From assembly GCF_901543175.1 (NCBI RefSeq), contig NZ_LR594040.1, positions 1,798,001 to 1,862,000 of the forward strand: 64,000 nt of DNA, given 5' to 3'. The position numbers were made by a program, and so were the translations under genes. How positions within the stretch are numbered: position 1 is the stretch's first letter; each line of letters begins with the position of its first letter. The notes beneath the pieces were generated by a model, which did no database searches, was not told where the DNA came from, and worked only from the letters and a program-made list of their open reading frames with translations. Source of the DNA: Streptococcus australis (lineage in GTDB: Bacteria > Bacillota > Bacilli > Lactobacillales > Streptococcaceae). Shown here piece by piece: positions 27,062 through 36,614 of this stretch.

Positions 27062-27733
27062 ATGCAATCACTTCGTTTTCAATCTGTCTTTGATATTATC
27101 GGACCTGTCATGATTGGCCCATCAAGTAGCCACACTGCTGGTGCCGTTCGTATCGGAAAAATCGTCTCTTCCATCTTTGACGATATGCCTACCGAGGTAG
27201 AGTTCCAATTATTTAACTCATTTGCCAAGACCTACCGTGGTCATGGAACGGATCTTGCTCTCGTCGCTGGTATTTTAGGTATGGATACGGATAATCCCGA
27301 CATCCCAAACAGTCTCGAGATTGCCCATAAACGGGGCATCAAGATTGTCTGGACCATTCAGAAAGATAGCAATGCTCCTCACCCTAACACCACTAAAATC
27401 ACTGTAAAGAATGAACACAAATCCATTAGCGTGACAGGTATTTCTATCGGTGGAGGAAATATCCAAGTTACGGAACTTAACGGCTTTGCTGTCTCTCTCA
27501 ACATGAATACCCCGACCATCATCATCGTGCATCAGGATGTTCCGGGTATGATTGCCCATGTTACTGAAGCCCTCTCTCGTTTCGATATCAACATCGCCCA
27601 GATGAATGTGACTCGAGAAAAAGCTGGAGAAAAAGCCATCATGATTATCGAAGTCGATAGTCGAAATTGTGAAGAGGCGATTGAAGACATCCGAAAAATC
27701 CCTCATCTCCACAATGTCAATTTCTTTAAGTAG
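27062..27733 (+). CDS. sdaAB: L-serine dehydratase beta subunit
   Basis: A 223-aa subunit with the catalytic-loop motif MIGPSSSHTAGAVRIG near the N-terminus and a C-terminal ACT domain (residues about 150-220). With SdaAA it converts L-serine to pyruvate and ammonia using a 4Fe-4S cluster. AAGGGG precedes the ATG. SdaAA follows after 8 bp. Confidence 0.95.
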   Translation: MQSLRFQSVFDIIGPVMIGPSSSHTAGAVRIGKIVSSIFDDMPTEVEFQLFNSFAKTYRGHGTDLALVAGILGMDTDNPDIPNSLEIAHKRGIKIVWTIQKDSNAPHPNTTKITVKNEHKSISVTGISIGGGNIQVTELNGFAVSLNMNTPTIIIVHQDVPGMIAHVTEALSRFDINIAQMNVTREKAGEKAIMIIEVDSRNCEEAIEDIRKIPHLHNVNFFK

Positions 27734-27741
27734 GAGGAAAC

Positions 27742-28614
27742 ATGTTTTATTCTATCAAAGAATTGGTCGAGCAGGCAGACCTAGACTTCCAAGGCAATGT
27801 CGCAGAACTCATGATTGCGACAGAATATGAACTGACTGGCCGATGCCGAGACGAAGTTCTCCTCCTCATGGAACGCAATCTAGAAGTCATGAAAGCCTCT
27901 GTCGAGCTTGGCCTTAGTGAAAACAAATCCCGCAGCGGCCTAACAGGTGGAGATGCGGCCAAACTAGATCGCCATCTCAAAAGTGGCAAGGCCTTGTCAG
28001 ACTTCACCATCCTATCAGCAGCCCGAAATGCCATCGCGGTTAACGAACACAACGCTAAAATGGGCTTGGTCTGTGCCACTCCAACCGCAGGAAGTGCTGG
28101 CTGTCTGCCAGCTGTTCTTACTGCAGCTATTCAAAAAATTGACCTCAGCCACGAAGAACAACTCGATTTCCTCTTTGCCGCGGGTGCCTTTGGATTGGTT
28201 ATCGCAAACAACGCTTCTATCTCAGGTGCTGAAGGTGGCTGTCAGGCCGAAGTCGGCTCGGCCTCTGCCATGAGTGCCGCAGCCTTGACCTTGGCTGCAG
28301 GTGGAAGCCCCTATCAGGCTAGCCAAGCCATTGCCTTTGTCATTAAAAATATGCTAGGCCTCATCTGTGATCCTGTTGCAGGCTTAGTTGAAGTTCCTTG
28401 TGTCAAACGAAATGCCATGGGAGCCAGCTTTGCCTTTATCGCGGCTGATATGGCCTTGGCAGGTATCGAATCTAAGATCCCTGTCGATGAAGTTATCGAT
28501 GCCATGTACCAAGTCGGATCCAGCCTCCCAACTGCCTTTCGTGAAACGGCTGAAGGTGGACTCGCAGCCACTCCGACTGGTCGTCGCCTACAAAAAGAAA
28601 TCTTCGGAGAATAA
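27742..28614 (+). CDS. sdaAA: L-serine dehydratase alpha subunit (4Fe-4S)
   Basis: A 290-aa subunit with the cysteines expected for the iron-sulphur cluster: GLVCATPTAGSAGC, GAEGGCQAEVGSA, GLICDPVAG and VEVPCVKRN. Same operon as sdaAB; the HAD phosphatase gene follows 21 bp later. Confidence 0.95.
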   Translation: MFYSIKELVEQADLDFQGNVAELMIATEYELTGRCRDEVLLLMERNLEVMKASVELGLSENKSRSGLTGGDAAKLDRHLKSGKALSDFTILSAARNAIAVNEHNAKMGLVCATPTAGSAGCLPAVLTAAIQKIDLSHEEQLDFLFAAGAFGLVIANNASISGAEGGCQAEVGSASAMSAAALTLAAGGSPYQASQAIAFVIKNMLGLICDPVAGLVEVPCVKRNAMGASFAFIAADMALAGIESKIPVDEVIDAMYQVGSSLPTAFRETAEGGLAATPTGRRLQKEIFGE

Positions 28615-28635
28615 GTTTATCTATTAGGAGAAATC

Positions 28636-29265
28636 ATGCCCTCTATCTCAGCTATCTTTTTCGATCTAGACGGAACCCTGGTTGACAGTTCCATCGGGAT
28701 CCACAATGCCTTTACCTATACCTTTGAACAACTAGGAGTTCCAAGCCCTGATGCCAAAACTATTCGTGGTTTCATGGGCCCGCCACTTGAAAGTAGTTTT
28801 GCGACCTGCCTTCCAAAAGAACAAATCTCAGAAGCTGTTCAAATCTACCGTTCTTACTACAAGAAAAAAGGAATTCATGAAGCAGAGCTTTTCCCCCGAA
28901 TGACGGAATTGCTCCAAGAACTCTCGCAAACCTACCCTCTCTATATCACTACAACAAAGAATACTCCGACTGCCCAGGATATGACTAAAAATCTGGGAAT
29001 CCATCATTTCTTTGATGGCATTTATGGCTCCAGTCCTGAAACGCCTCACAAGGCGGATGTCATCCGTTACGCCTTACAGACGCATCGACTCCCTGCAGAC
29101 CAAGTCCTCATCATCGGGGACACCAAGTTTGATATGATCGGAGCCCAAGAAACTGGCATTAAAAAGTTCGCTGTTACTTGGGGATTTGGAGAAGAAGCTG
29201 ATTTACTCGGCTATCAACCTGACTGGATTGCCCAGACAATCGATGATATCATTAGCCAGCTATAA
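28636..29265 (+). CDS. HAD family hydrolase (phosphatase)
   Basis: A 209-aa HAD-superfamily phosphatase: nucleophile motif FFDLDGTLVDSS, motif II TTTKNTPTA and motif IV IIGDTKFDMIGA, with an alpha-helical cap (class I, Gph/PgmB-like). Substrate unknown. Last gene of the sda operon, before a strong terminator. Corresponds to SP_0104. Confidence 0.9.
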   Translation: MPSISAIFFDLDGTLVDSSIGIHNAFTYTFEQLGVPSPDAKTIRGFMGPPLESSFATCLPKEQISEAVQIYRSYYKKKGIHEAELFPRMTELLQELSQTYPLYITTTKNTPTAQDMTKNLGIHHFFDGIYGSSPETPHKADVIRYALQTHRLPADQVLIIGDTKFDMIGAQETGIKKFAVTWGFGEEADLLGYQPDWIAQTIDDIISQL

Positions 29266-29295
29266 ATAATACGACAATTTGAAACTACAGAGTAA

Positions 29296-29338
29296 AAAGA
29301 CCAAGGTTCTGTCTATACAAAACCTTGGTCTTTGATTT
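29296..29338 (+). terminator. Terminator after the HAD gene
   Basis: AAAGACCAAGGTT...AACCTTGGTCTTT, 13-bp stem; also usable on the minus strand for the CapD-like gene. Confidence 0.85.
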
Positions 29339-29361
29339 ATGATTAATTGCATGAGTCACTC

Positions 29362-31212
29362 TTACTCAGCATGGGTTGTCTCATTTGCAAAGGAAATGAT
29401 CGCTTCTTTGAGCTCATCTCCACTGAGTGAACGGAACTCCTCTATTTTTTGATTGATGGCTTCTAGAGGCATGACATTTACCTTACCAACGAAAATCTTG
29501 TCCATAACTTGGTTATCAACTAATTCGGTCGAAACCAAGAGTTCTTCGTAGAGTTTTTCACCTGGGCGAATCCCAACTTCAACGATTGGAATTTCGCTTT
29601 CTGTGTGTCCACTTAGAAGCACCATTTTCTTGGCCAAGTCATAGATCTTGACTGGTTTGCCCATGTCAAGGATAAAGACTTCTCCGTCCTTGGCATAAGC
29701 ACCAGCATGGATTACCAGACGACTGGCCTCTGGAATGGTCATGAAGTAACGTGTCATACGGAAGTCTGTCACCGTTACAGGGCCACCTTCAGCAATCTGG
29801 CGTTCAAAGACAGGAATCACGCTACCACGGCTACCGAGGACATTCCCAAAACGAACTGCACAGTAGGTTGATTTGCTACGTTGGTTAAAGCCAGTGACAA
29901 TCAACTCTGCCACGCGCTTGGTTGCACCCATAACATTCGGTGGATTGACCGCCTTGTCAGTCGAAATCATGACCATCTTAGGCACTTTAGCCTCATCCAC
30001 AGCCTTGGCAACATTGTAAGTTCCGAGGATATTGTTTTTGAAGGCTTCTTTTGGATTGCGCTCCATCATCGGAACGTGCTTATGGGCAGCGGCATGGTAG
30101 ACAATGGCTGGTTTATACTGTTCAAACACCTGTAAGAGGCGATCATAGTCCTGAATATCTGCAATAACAGGAACATAATCAATTCCTTGGAATGTACGGA
30201 TCAATTCATGATAAACAAGATAGATTGAGTTTTCACCATGTCCAAGCAAGATGATACGTTCTGGATTGAAGCGGCTAACCTGACGACAAATCTCTGAACC
30301 AATCGAACCACCAGCTCCTGTCACCAAGATAGTCTTGCCTGTAAGCTCTGCACCCAGACGGGATTCGTCAAGACGGATTTCCTGACGGCCCAAAAGGTCT
30401 GTGATATCAATTTTCTGGAAGCCACTACCTGGTTGGTGAAGCCCCTGAACAACTGTCTCAACCTTGGGCATCTTGTAACATTTGATGCCGAGTTTATTAC
30501 ACATCTGCAAGATGCGTTCGTACTCTGATGGGTCAAGCGAAGGGATCGCTACGATGACACGCTCGATTTGGTGACGTTTAGCCAATTCAGGCAGATTGTC
30601 ATAGGAGCCCAAAACGGAAATTCCACCTAGTTTTTGTCCCTTTTTCTTCTCATCATTATCCAAAATTCCCACTAGCTCAAGGTCACTAGTTGGGTGTTGG
30701 TAGCTGTTCATAAAGAGGGCACCACCATCGCCAGCACCAATCAAAAAGGTACGACGGTGCTCGCCATCCCCACTACCCTGCTTGCGCTTTGAATAAATCA
30801 ACTGCCAAGTGATGCGAGGGAGCAAGATCAGGAAAGTACTCAATAAAATAAAGAGTATGATGAATCGGATAGAAAATAGAGGAAGGAAGGCATAGCAAAG
30901 TCCGTAAGAGACAATACTGCTGACGGTTACCCCAAAAAAGATTTTTAAGAAATCTGTGATTTTACTATAGCGACTAATACTCGCATTGAGCCCCCAAAAT
31001 CCAATCATGATTTGATAGAAGAGGAAGGCCAAACCAGTATAGATAACATAGTCCACAGGCGCTGGGTTAATCAAACCATAAAAGAGAATGTAAGACACAA
31101 TGATGGAAACCACCATACTAACAATGTCAAATACACCCCAAAACACCTGCTTTTGCTGTTTATTTAAAATTTCAACCAGATCAATCACGTAATCTGTTAG
31201 TTTTTTATTCAT
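29362..31212 (-). CDS. CapD/EpsC-like membrane nucleotide-sugar 4,6-dehydratase
   Basis: A 616-aa protein: four N-terminal membrane segments (residues about 20-135), a CoA-binding-like domain (GAGDGGALFMNSY) and a C-terminal short-chain dehydratase domain with NAD motif VTGAGGSIGSEICRQ and STDKAVNPPNVMGATKR. The family converts UDP-GlcNAc to 4-keto-6-deoxy sugars for surface glycans. Together with the upstream GT2 gene (65 bp away, same strand) it suggests a surface polysaccharide or glycoprotein role. Corresponds to SP_0103. Confidence 0.92.
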   Translation of the reverse strand: MNKKLTDYVIDLVEILNKQQKQVFWGVFDIVSMVVSIIVSYILFYGLINPAPVDYVIYTGLAFLFYQIMIGFWGLNASISRYSKITDFLKIFFGVTVSSIVSYGLCYAFLPLFSIRFIILFILLSTFLILLPRITWQLIYSKRKQGSGDGEHRRTFLIGAGDGGALFMNSYQHPTSDLELVGILDNDEKKKGQKLGGISVLGSYDNLPELAKRHQIERVIVAIPSLDPSEYERILQMCNKLGIKCYKMPKVETVVQGLHQPGSGFQKIDITDLLGRQEIRLDESRLGAELTGKTILVTGAGGSIGSEICRQVSRFNPERIILLGHGENSIYLVYHELIRTFQGIDYVPVIADIQDYDRLLQVFEQYKPAIVYHAAAHKHVPMMERNPKEAFKNNILGTYNVAKAVDEAKVPKMVMISTDKAVNPPNVMGATKRVAELIVTGFNQRSKSTYCAVRFGNVLGSRGSVIPVFERQIAEGGPVTVTDFRMTRYFMTIPEASRLVIHAGAYAKDGEVFILDMGKPVKIYDLAKKMVLLSGHTESEIPIVEVGIRPGEKLYEELLVSTELVDNQVMDKIFVGKVNVMPLEAINQKIEEFRSLSGDELKEAIISFANETTHAE

Positions 31213-31277
31213 CGAAGTTTACTCCCCCTTAAAAGAGTCGGATAAAGCTGTTGTTAGTTCTTTTTAGAATATCTACT

Positions 31278-32315
31278 CTAATTCTCCAAATAAATAGTCT
31301 GATTTCTGTATGTTTGTTTCCATTTGAATCCCTTAATAAGACCAAGTAAGGTTCCAACCCCATAAGAAAAATGAATGGCAAACAAAAGAATAGGCATTAG
31401 AAATAATAACGTGTTTTTATTTTTCACATAAGTTAATATTGTCAACATAAGAACAAACAGAAAGTAAATTGTAAATAGAGAAAAAAGAAATGTCACTGAG
31501 AATGGCACTAACAAAATACTTAGAAAGATACTTAGAACAAAGACAAAAGGAACATAATGAAAAAGTGATAGACACTGTGGCTTAACATGTGTTGTTAGAC
31601 CAATCCACAATCCATTCGAATATTTTTGATAAAGCATCTTTTTAAGAGTTGGTCGAATATACTGATAAGATAAAACACTAGGGCTATACCGAATACGATA
31701 TCCATGTTTTCTGATTCTATAGTGAAGTTCATTGTCTTCTGTCCGGCCAAGTTGCTCATCTACTAAGCCAACTTGCTGAAAAACTTCTCGTCTGTACATC
31801 CCATGAAAAATAGAAGATACATATTTATCTTGAGAACTATTACGATAATCAGCAATACTACTTCCGAACATATTTTCTTCAACAAGATGCAAGACTTCTG
31901 ACCACTTATCTTTTTCTTCCACAATTGTCGGTCTTGCTCCTCCACAAACAAACTCACCTTGGTTAATCAGAGCAACATTCTCACTCACAAAATTTTCTGT
32001 AACTTTCGAGTGAGCATCAATCTTCAGAATAACGTCACCTATCGATTGCTTGATGCCCAAATTAAATCCACTAGATTGATTTTTCTTGGGATTATCGTAA
32101 AGTCTAATGGATTTAAATTCATTATTTTCCTTTATAAATTGTTGTACAATCTCTTTTGTAGCATCAGTTGACATAGCATTAATAAACAGAATCTCAATAT
32201 TTTTTTTATCATATGTTTGATTTTTCAAATCTTCAATAAGATCTGGCAAATATTTCTCTTCATTGTAGGCGCTGATTACAATTGAGACCAGTTTTTTTCC
32301 AACATTTTGAGTCAC
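31278..32315 (-). CDS. Family 2 glycosyltransferase with C-terminal membrane segments
   Basis: A 345-aa GT2 enzyme. The GT-A domain begins VSIVISAYNEEKYLPDLI, has the DxD-like KIDAHS and a later QVGLVDEQLGRTEDNELHYR acceptor motif. Hydrophobic helices lie at about residues 245-325. The start is GTG 32315 with GGAG seven nt upstream. Partner of the CapD-like gene. Corresponds to SP_0102. Confidence 0.9.
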   Translation of the reverse strand: MTQNVGKKLVSIVISAYNEEKYLPDLIEDLKNQTYDKKNIEILFINAMSTDATKEIVQQFIKENNEFKSIRLYDNPKKNQSSGFNLGIKQSIGDVILKIDAHSKVTENFVSENVALINQGEFVCGGARPTIVEEKDKWSEVLHLVEENMFGSSIADYRNSSQDKYVSSIFHGMYRREVFQQVGLVDEQLGRTEDNELHYRIRKHGYRIRYSPSVLSYQYIRPTLKKMLYQKYSNGLWIGLTTHVKPQCLSLFHYVPFVFVLSIFLSILLVPFSVTFLFSLFTIYFLFVLMLTILTYVKNKNTLLFLMPILLFAIHFSYGVGTLLGLIKGFKWKQTYRNQTIYLEN

Positions 32316-32533
32316 TTCTACTCTCCTGAATTATTCCTTCCACTATTTTATCACAAAATTTCCTAGTTTCCTATTTTTATCTCAAATCAAGAAAAATTCT
32401 GGTAAAGAAATCTGTCCCTTTTCACTCTATTTTCAGTTAAATCGTTCTAGCTTTCTTAGCAGTCCTCTCCTTGACATTGTAAGAAAAAAACCTTAAAATA
32501 AGCTGTTATTAAAATCATCCTATCGAGGTTTTC

Positions 32534-33700
32534 ATGAAAAAGCAATCACTCTTTTTTGTTCTTGGAATTGTCTTAATCGGGACTGTTTTGCGCTCTCCTT
32601 TTACTGCTTTACCCATTATTTTGGGAGATATTTCGCAAGGGCTGGGAGTAGAGGTCAGCTCTCTTGGGATTTTAACCAGTCTCCCTCTCTTGATGTTTGC
32701 TCTTTTCTCTGCTTTTGCAAGCCGCTTGGCGCAAAAGATTGGACTAGAGCATCTCTTTACTTACTGTCTCCTTCTCTTAACTATTGGCTCTGTCATTCGT
32801 ATCTTCAATCTTCCCCTTCTCTATCTAGGAACCTTGATTGTCGGAGCGAGCATTGCTATTTTCAATGTTCTTCTCCCAAGTATGATTCAGGCCAACCAAC
32901 CTCAAAAGATTAGTTTTCTAACAACTCTTTATGTCACTGCTATGGGAATATCCACAGCTATTGCCTCCTATCTATCTGTTCCTATCACCCAAGCTAGTTC
33001 TTGGAAGGGCTTGATCCTCGTTCTCAGCCTCATCTGCTTGCTCACTCTGCTAGTCTGGTTGCCAAATCATCGCCACAACCACTATCTAGAAGGACAGCAA
33101 GAAAAGAAATCAAAAGAAAATATTCTAAAAAACAAACATGTCTGGGCCATCATTGTCTTTGGCGGTCTTCAGTCCTTGCTCTTTTATACAAGTATGACCT
33201 GGTTGCCAACTATGGCTATTAGTGCTGGTCTTTCTAATAGCGATGCGGCTCTCCTGGCTTCTATCTTCTCACTGATCAGCATTCCTTTTTCCATGACTGT
33301 TCCAAGTCTGACGACTCGTCTGTCAGATGGTCACCGTCGAATCATGCTGGCAATAATCTCTATCGCTGGCATGATAGGAATTGCCATGCTCTTATATCCA
33401 AGCAATAACTTCCTCTACTGGCTAGTAGTTCACCTCTTGATTGGGACAGCCTGCAGTGCTCTCTTTCCTTATCTCATGGTTTGCTTCTCACTTAAGACAA
33501 GTTCGCCTGAAAAGACTGCGCAACTCTCAGGTCTGTCGCAAACAGGGGGCTACATCTTGGCAGCCTTTGGTCCTACCTTGTTTGGTTATAGCTTTGACCT
33601 TTTCCAATCTTGGATTCCAGCTGTCCTTGCCCTTCTAGCCATTGATATCATCATGACTATCTCACTCTTTATGGTGAATCGCACGGATAAGATACTCTAA
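32534..33700 (+). CDS. MFS transporter, CynX/NimT family
   Basis: A 388-aa, 12-helix major facilitator protein. The N-terminal LRSPFTALPIILGDI is typical of the CynX/NimT group (cyanate or nitroimidazole-type transporters). Substrate unknown. Divergent from the GT2 gene across a 218-bp gap with no clear element. Corresponds to SP_0101. Confidence 0.88.
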   Translation: MKKQSLFFVLGIVLIGTVLRSPFTALPIILGDISQGLGVEVSSLGILTSLPLLMFALFSAFASRLAQKIGLEHLFTYCLLLLTIGSVIRIFNLPLLYLGTLIVGASIAIFNVLLPSMIQANQPQKISFLTTLYVTAMGISTAIASYLSVPITQASSWKGLILVLSLICLLTLLVWLPNHRHNHYLEGQQEKKSKENILKNKHVWAIIVFGGLQSLLFYTSMTWLPTMAISAGLSNSDAALLASIFSLISIPFSMTVPSLTTRLSDGHRRIMLAIISIAGMIGIAMLLYPSNNFLYWLVVHLLIGTACSALFPYLMVCFSLKTSSPEKTAQLSGLSQTGGYILAAFGPTLFGYSFDLFQSWIPAVLALLAIDIIMTISLFMVNRTDKIL

Positions 33701-33734
33701 TTATTCTAAAACACTTCTCAGATATAAACAATGC

Positions 33735-33760
33735 AAAGCCAGACTCTGTCTGGTTTTTTT
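33735..33760 (+). terminator. Terminator after the MFS gene
   Basis: CCAGAC-TCT-GTCTGG followed by seven T. Confidence 0.85.
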
Positions 33761-33818
33761 GGTGCTTATATCAAGAAAAGGCACCATCCATCTATTAGCA
33801 GAAAGATGGCATTTTTGA

Positions 33819-33824
33819 TATAAT
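33819..33824 (+). promoter_or_regulatory. -10 element of the DUF2971 gene
   Basis: TGATATAAT about 80 nt upstream of the ATG, preceded by an inverted repeat (CATCT...AGATG). Confidence 0.5.
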
Positions 33825-33903
33825 AAGATGTATAGAAACTAATTATCATACGAAAAATAAATTGGTTTATAAAATAGCTACTATTTTAAGTGAGGTGCAC
33901 AGG

Positions 33904-36132
33904 ATGGATGAACTGAAATACAATTTGGAAGAAAGTTTAGCAGAGTTAGATCAGCTCTTTTACTTATCAGCCAAGGAGACAGATAAGACTGCCTGTGAAG
34001 CTCTGGCAGAAAAAGCAAGAATAATTTATGAACAATATCCTGAATCAGAAGACATTGCTTTACTCTATGCTAGGATTTTGTTCAATTTGTCAACCGAACA
34101 AACTGAGTTGAAGGAGCGGAAGGCTACTGCTGAAAAATTAGAGAAATTACAGCAACAATTCCAGGATTCACCTGATATAGCTTTACGTTATGTCAGGATT
34201 TTGTTCAATTTGTCAACCGAACAGACTGAGTTGAAGGAAATCGAGGCTACTGCTGAAAAATTAGAGAAATTACAGCAACAATTCCAGAATTCGCCTGATA
34301 TAGCCTTGCAGTATGCCATGATTTTGGTTAATTTGTCAACCAAGCAAACTGAGTTGAAGGAACTAGAGACCACTGCTGAAAAATTAGAGAAACTACAGCA
34401 ACAATTCCAGGATTCACCTAATATAGCTTTACGTTATGCTAGGATTCTGTTCAATTTGTCAACCGAACAGACTGAGTTGAAGGAGCGGAAGGCTACTGCT
34501 GAAAAATTAGAGAAATTACAGCAACAATTCCAGGATTCGCCTGATATAGCTTTGCCGTATGCCATGATTTTGTTCAATTTGTCAACCAAGCAAACTGAGT
34601 TGAAGGAACTAGAGACCACTGCTGAAAAATTAGAGAAATTACAGCAACAATTCCAGGATTCGCCTGATATAGCTTCGAAGTATGCCATGATTTTGGTTAA
34701 TTTGTCAACCATACAGACTGAGTTGAAGGAGCGGAAGGCTACTGTCGAAAAATTAGAAAAAATGCAGCAAAAATTTCCAAAATCCGAAGAAATTGCTTTT
34801 ATATATAGTGTGTTCTTAGCAAGCTTATTTGATTATCAAACGGAGGTAGACGAACGTCTTCAAACCACAAAAATAATTAAAAAACTCTATGAACAATTCT
34901 CCAACTTTATGTTACAAAATTTTGATGATTTATTTTTTAGTAATGATAATGTTTGTGACAGTAAGAAGTACATGCTATTCAACTTTATCCTAAGGGAAGG
35001 GCTTTTAAAGAATACTAAATATGCTATTTTACAAAAATGGACAGTTCGTTATAAAGAAGACTCCAGTGAACTAAAGAACTTGCTATCAATTTATCAAATT
35101 GTTCAGAAAATCAAGTATCAACTGGGACTAAAAGACGAATATAAAAATCAGGTGCTTAAATTCGGCCACTACACCAAGGGGAGCACTCTCCAAATTATGT
35201 TAGATCAAGAGGAGAATGAAAAGAAGAATACTACTTTTTCGGTATCTGGGAAAACTCGTTTGTATAATGCTAATTATATGAATGATCCTGAAGAAGGAAT
35301 CGTCATAGAACAGATATTGGGCTTAGATAGACGAGATGTTTTGGAACCAAGCTCATGGTTCTTAATGAGTTTCACAAACAAAACGGATGATTTGGCCATG
35401 TGGTCCCAGTATGGTGATGATGCCAAAGGTGTTTGTCTGGTACTTCGAGAAGATGATTTTTCTAGATTTACTTCCTTCAATGATGTTTCTTGGCGTCAAG
35501 AAAAAAACTTTTTAGAATTCTCTGATAAGATGTATCTACTGAAATCTGAATTAAATAGTGGTGTTGAAAAATCTATCTTTCGGAGTGAAAGTGAAAATTC
35601 AGTCGATACTGTTAATGATGAAGGAACTGAACCGAATTCTGTAGAAAAAAATAGTGATTCAAAAGGGAATCCTGATTATCTCTACCGAATTGCCTATGTT
35701 AAGCATATAGAGGAAAATTTAAAACTAGAACAAACTGAACTATTTGAGAAGTCGGAAATAGAAGAATTAGAAAAATTGTTGAATAGTTTAAAAGAAAAAC
35801 TAGATATCGGTTCAAAAATTACGGAGGAGAACTATCAAAATGCTATTGCTGAATGTATAGAAGAAATTCGCTACTTATTTAAATCTGTTGATTACAAATA
35901 TGAAAATGAACTTCGTATCTTACGCTATGCGAACCTAGATCCTAGCAATAAGGAAATCAAAATTGACAAAACTTCTGGGGTAGGTAAACTTTATGTAGAA
36001 CGAAAAAATTCAATTCAAATCGGTGAAGTCATTTTCGGTCCTAAGTTTCCAAATCCTGAGTACGTGACTCCTCTATTAAAACTTTTAGATAAGGAAATTA
36101 AGTATAAGAAATCTACGATAAAATTTAGATAA
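33904..36132 (+). CDS. Repeat-rich protein with C-terminal DUF2971 domain
   Basis: A 742-aa soluble protein. ATG 33904 has GAGGTG six nt upstream. Residues 51-296 are six almost identical 41-aa units (for example IALRYARILFNLSTEQTELK), with a seventh, diverged unit to about 337: helical, TPR-like solenoid repeats. The C-terminal ~320 residues match DUF2971 (YNANYMNDPEEG; MWSQYGDDAKGVCLVL; DYKYENELRILRY). DUF2971 has no settled function. It is an extra gene between two core loci (SP_0101 and SP_0100 equivalents), so accessory. Confidence 0.8.
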   Translation: MDELKYNLEESLAELDQLFYLSAKETDKTACEALAEKARIIYEQYPESEDIALLYARILFNLSTEQTELKERKATAEKLEKLQQQFQDSPDIALRYVRILFNLSTEQTELKEIEATAEKLEKLQQQFQNSPDIALQYAMILVNLSTKQTELKELETTAEKLEKLQQQFQDSPNIALRYARILFNLSTEQTELKERKATAEKLEKLQQQFQDSPDIALPYAMILFNLSTKQTELKELETTAEKLEKLQQQFQDSPDIASKYAMILVNLSTIQTELKERKATVEKLEKMQQKFPKSEEIAFIYSVFLASLFDYQTEVDERLQTTKIIKKLYEQFSNFMLQNFDDLFFSNDNVCDSKKYMLFNFILREGLLKNTKYAILQKWTVRYKEDSSELKNLLSIYQIVQKIKYQLGLKDEYKNQVLKFGHYTKGSTLQIMLDQEENEKKNTTFSVSGKTRLYNANYMNDPEEGIVIEQILGLDRRDVLEPSSWFLMSFTNKTDDLAMWSQYGDDAKGVCLVLREDDFSRFTSFNDVSWRQEKNFLEFSDKMYLLKSELNSGVEKSIFRSESENSVDTVNDEGTEPNSVEKNSDSKGNPDYLYRIAYVKHIEENLKLEQTELFEKSEIEELEKLLNSLKEKLDIGSKITEENYQNAIAECIEEIRYLFKSVDYKYENELRILRYANLDPSNKEIKIDKTSGVGKLYVERKNSIQIGEVIFGPKFPNPEYVTPLLKLLDKEIKYKKSTIKFR
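34054..34914 (+). repeat. Tandem 123-bp coding repeats (six copies plus one degenerate)
   Basis: Units start at 34054, 34177, 34300, 34423, 34546 and 34669; a diverged copy starts at 34792. Copies alternate between two slightly different forms (ERKATAEK and ELETTAEK), which suggests duplication of a two-unit block. Confidence 0.9.
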
Positions 36133-36151
36133 AGTCTGACAACATCCTCTA

Positions 36152-36180
36152 AACTTCTAGTTTTTACTAGGAGTTTTTTA
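36152..36180 (+). terminator. Terminator after the DUF2971 gene
   Basis: AACTTCTAG-TTTTTA-CTAGGAGTT followed by TTTT. Confidence 0.8.
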
Positions 36181-36265
36181 TATATAAAATTTTTACACAT
36201 ATTTCTTGACAGGGCTTTCATATTGAGATACAATATATTTGAAAAGAGTATATATAAAATTTTTA
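36181..36265 (+). promoter_or_regulatory. padR promoter flanked by two AT-rich operator-like repeats
   Basis: TTGACA (36206-36211), 17-bp spacer, TACAAT (36229-36234). The 15-mer TATATAAAATTTTTA occurs at 36181-36195 and again at 36251-36265, one on each side of the promoter. PadR regulators usually bind such AT-rich palindromic sites in their own promoters. Confidence 0.75.
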
Positions 36266-36287
36266 TATAATGAAAAGGAGGTTTCCC

Positions 36288-36614
36288 ATGTACTTCCCAA
36301 CATCCTCTGCCCTGATTGAGTTTCTCATCTTGGCTGTACTGGAGCAGGGGGATTCTTATGGTTATGAGATTAGCCAAACCATTAAACTCATCGCCAATAT
36401 AAAAGAATCTACGCTCTATCCCATTCTCAAAAAATTGGAAGCCAGTGGCTTTCTAACCACCTACTCTAGAGAGTTTCAGGGGCGTATGCGCAAATACTAC
36501 TCCTTGACCAATCGGGGCGTAGAGCAGCTCATTACTCTAAAGGAAGAGTGGACGCTCTATACCGACACCGTCAACGGCATCATAGAAGGGAGTATCCGCC
36601 ATGACAAGAACTGA
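36288..36614 (+). CDS. PadR family transcriptional regulator
   Basis: A 108-aa winged-helix repressor (ALIEFLILAVLEQGDSYGYE; ESTLYPILKKLEASGFL). ATG 36288 with AAAGGAGG upstream; an in-frame ATG six codons earlier lies within that ribosome binding site. First gene of a PadR-HAAS-DUF4097 operon, probably autoregulated. Overlaps the next gene by 14 bp. Corresponds to SP_0100. Confidence 0.92.
   Translation: MYFPTSSALIEFLILAVLEQGDSYGYEISQTIKLIANIKESTLYPILKKLEASGFLTTYSREFQGRMRKYYSLTNRGVEQLITLKEEWTLYTDTVNGIIEGSIRHDKN

Noticed and set aside
34188..34712. Minus-strand ORFs with repeated serine/cysteine-rich units
   Set aside because: They are the antisense shadow of the 123-bp repeats of the DUF2971 gene, whose plus frame is long, has a ribosome binding site and a recognisable domain.
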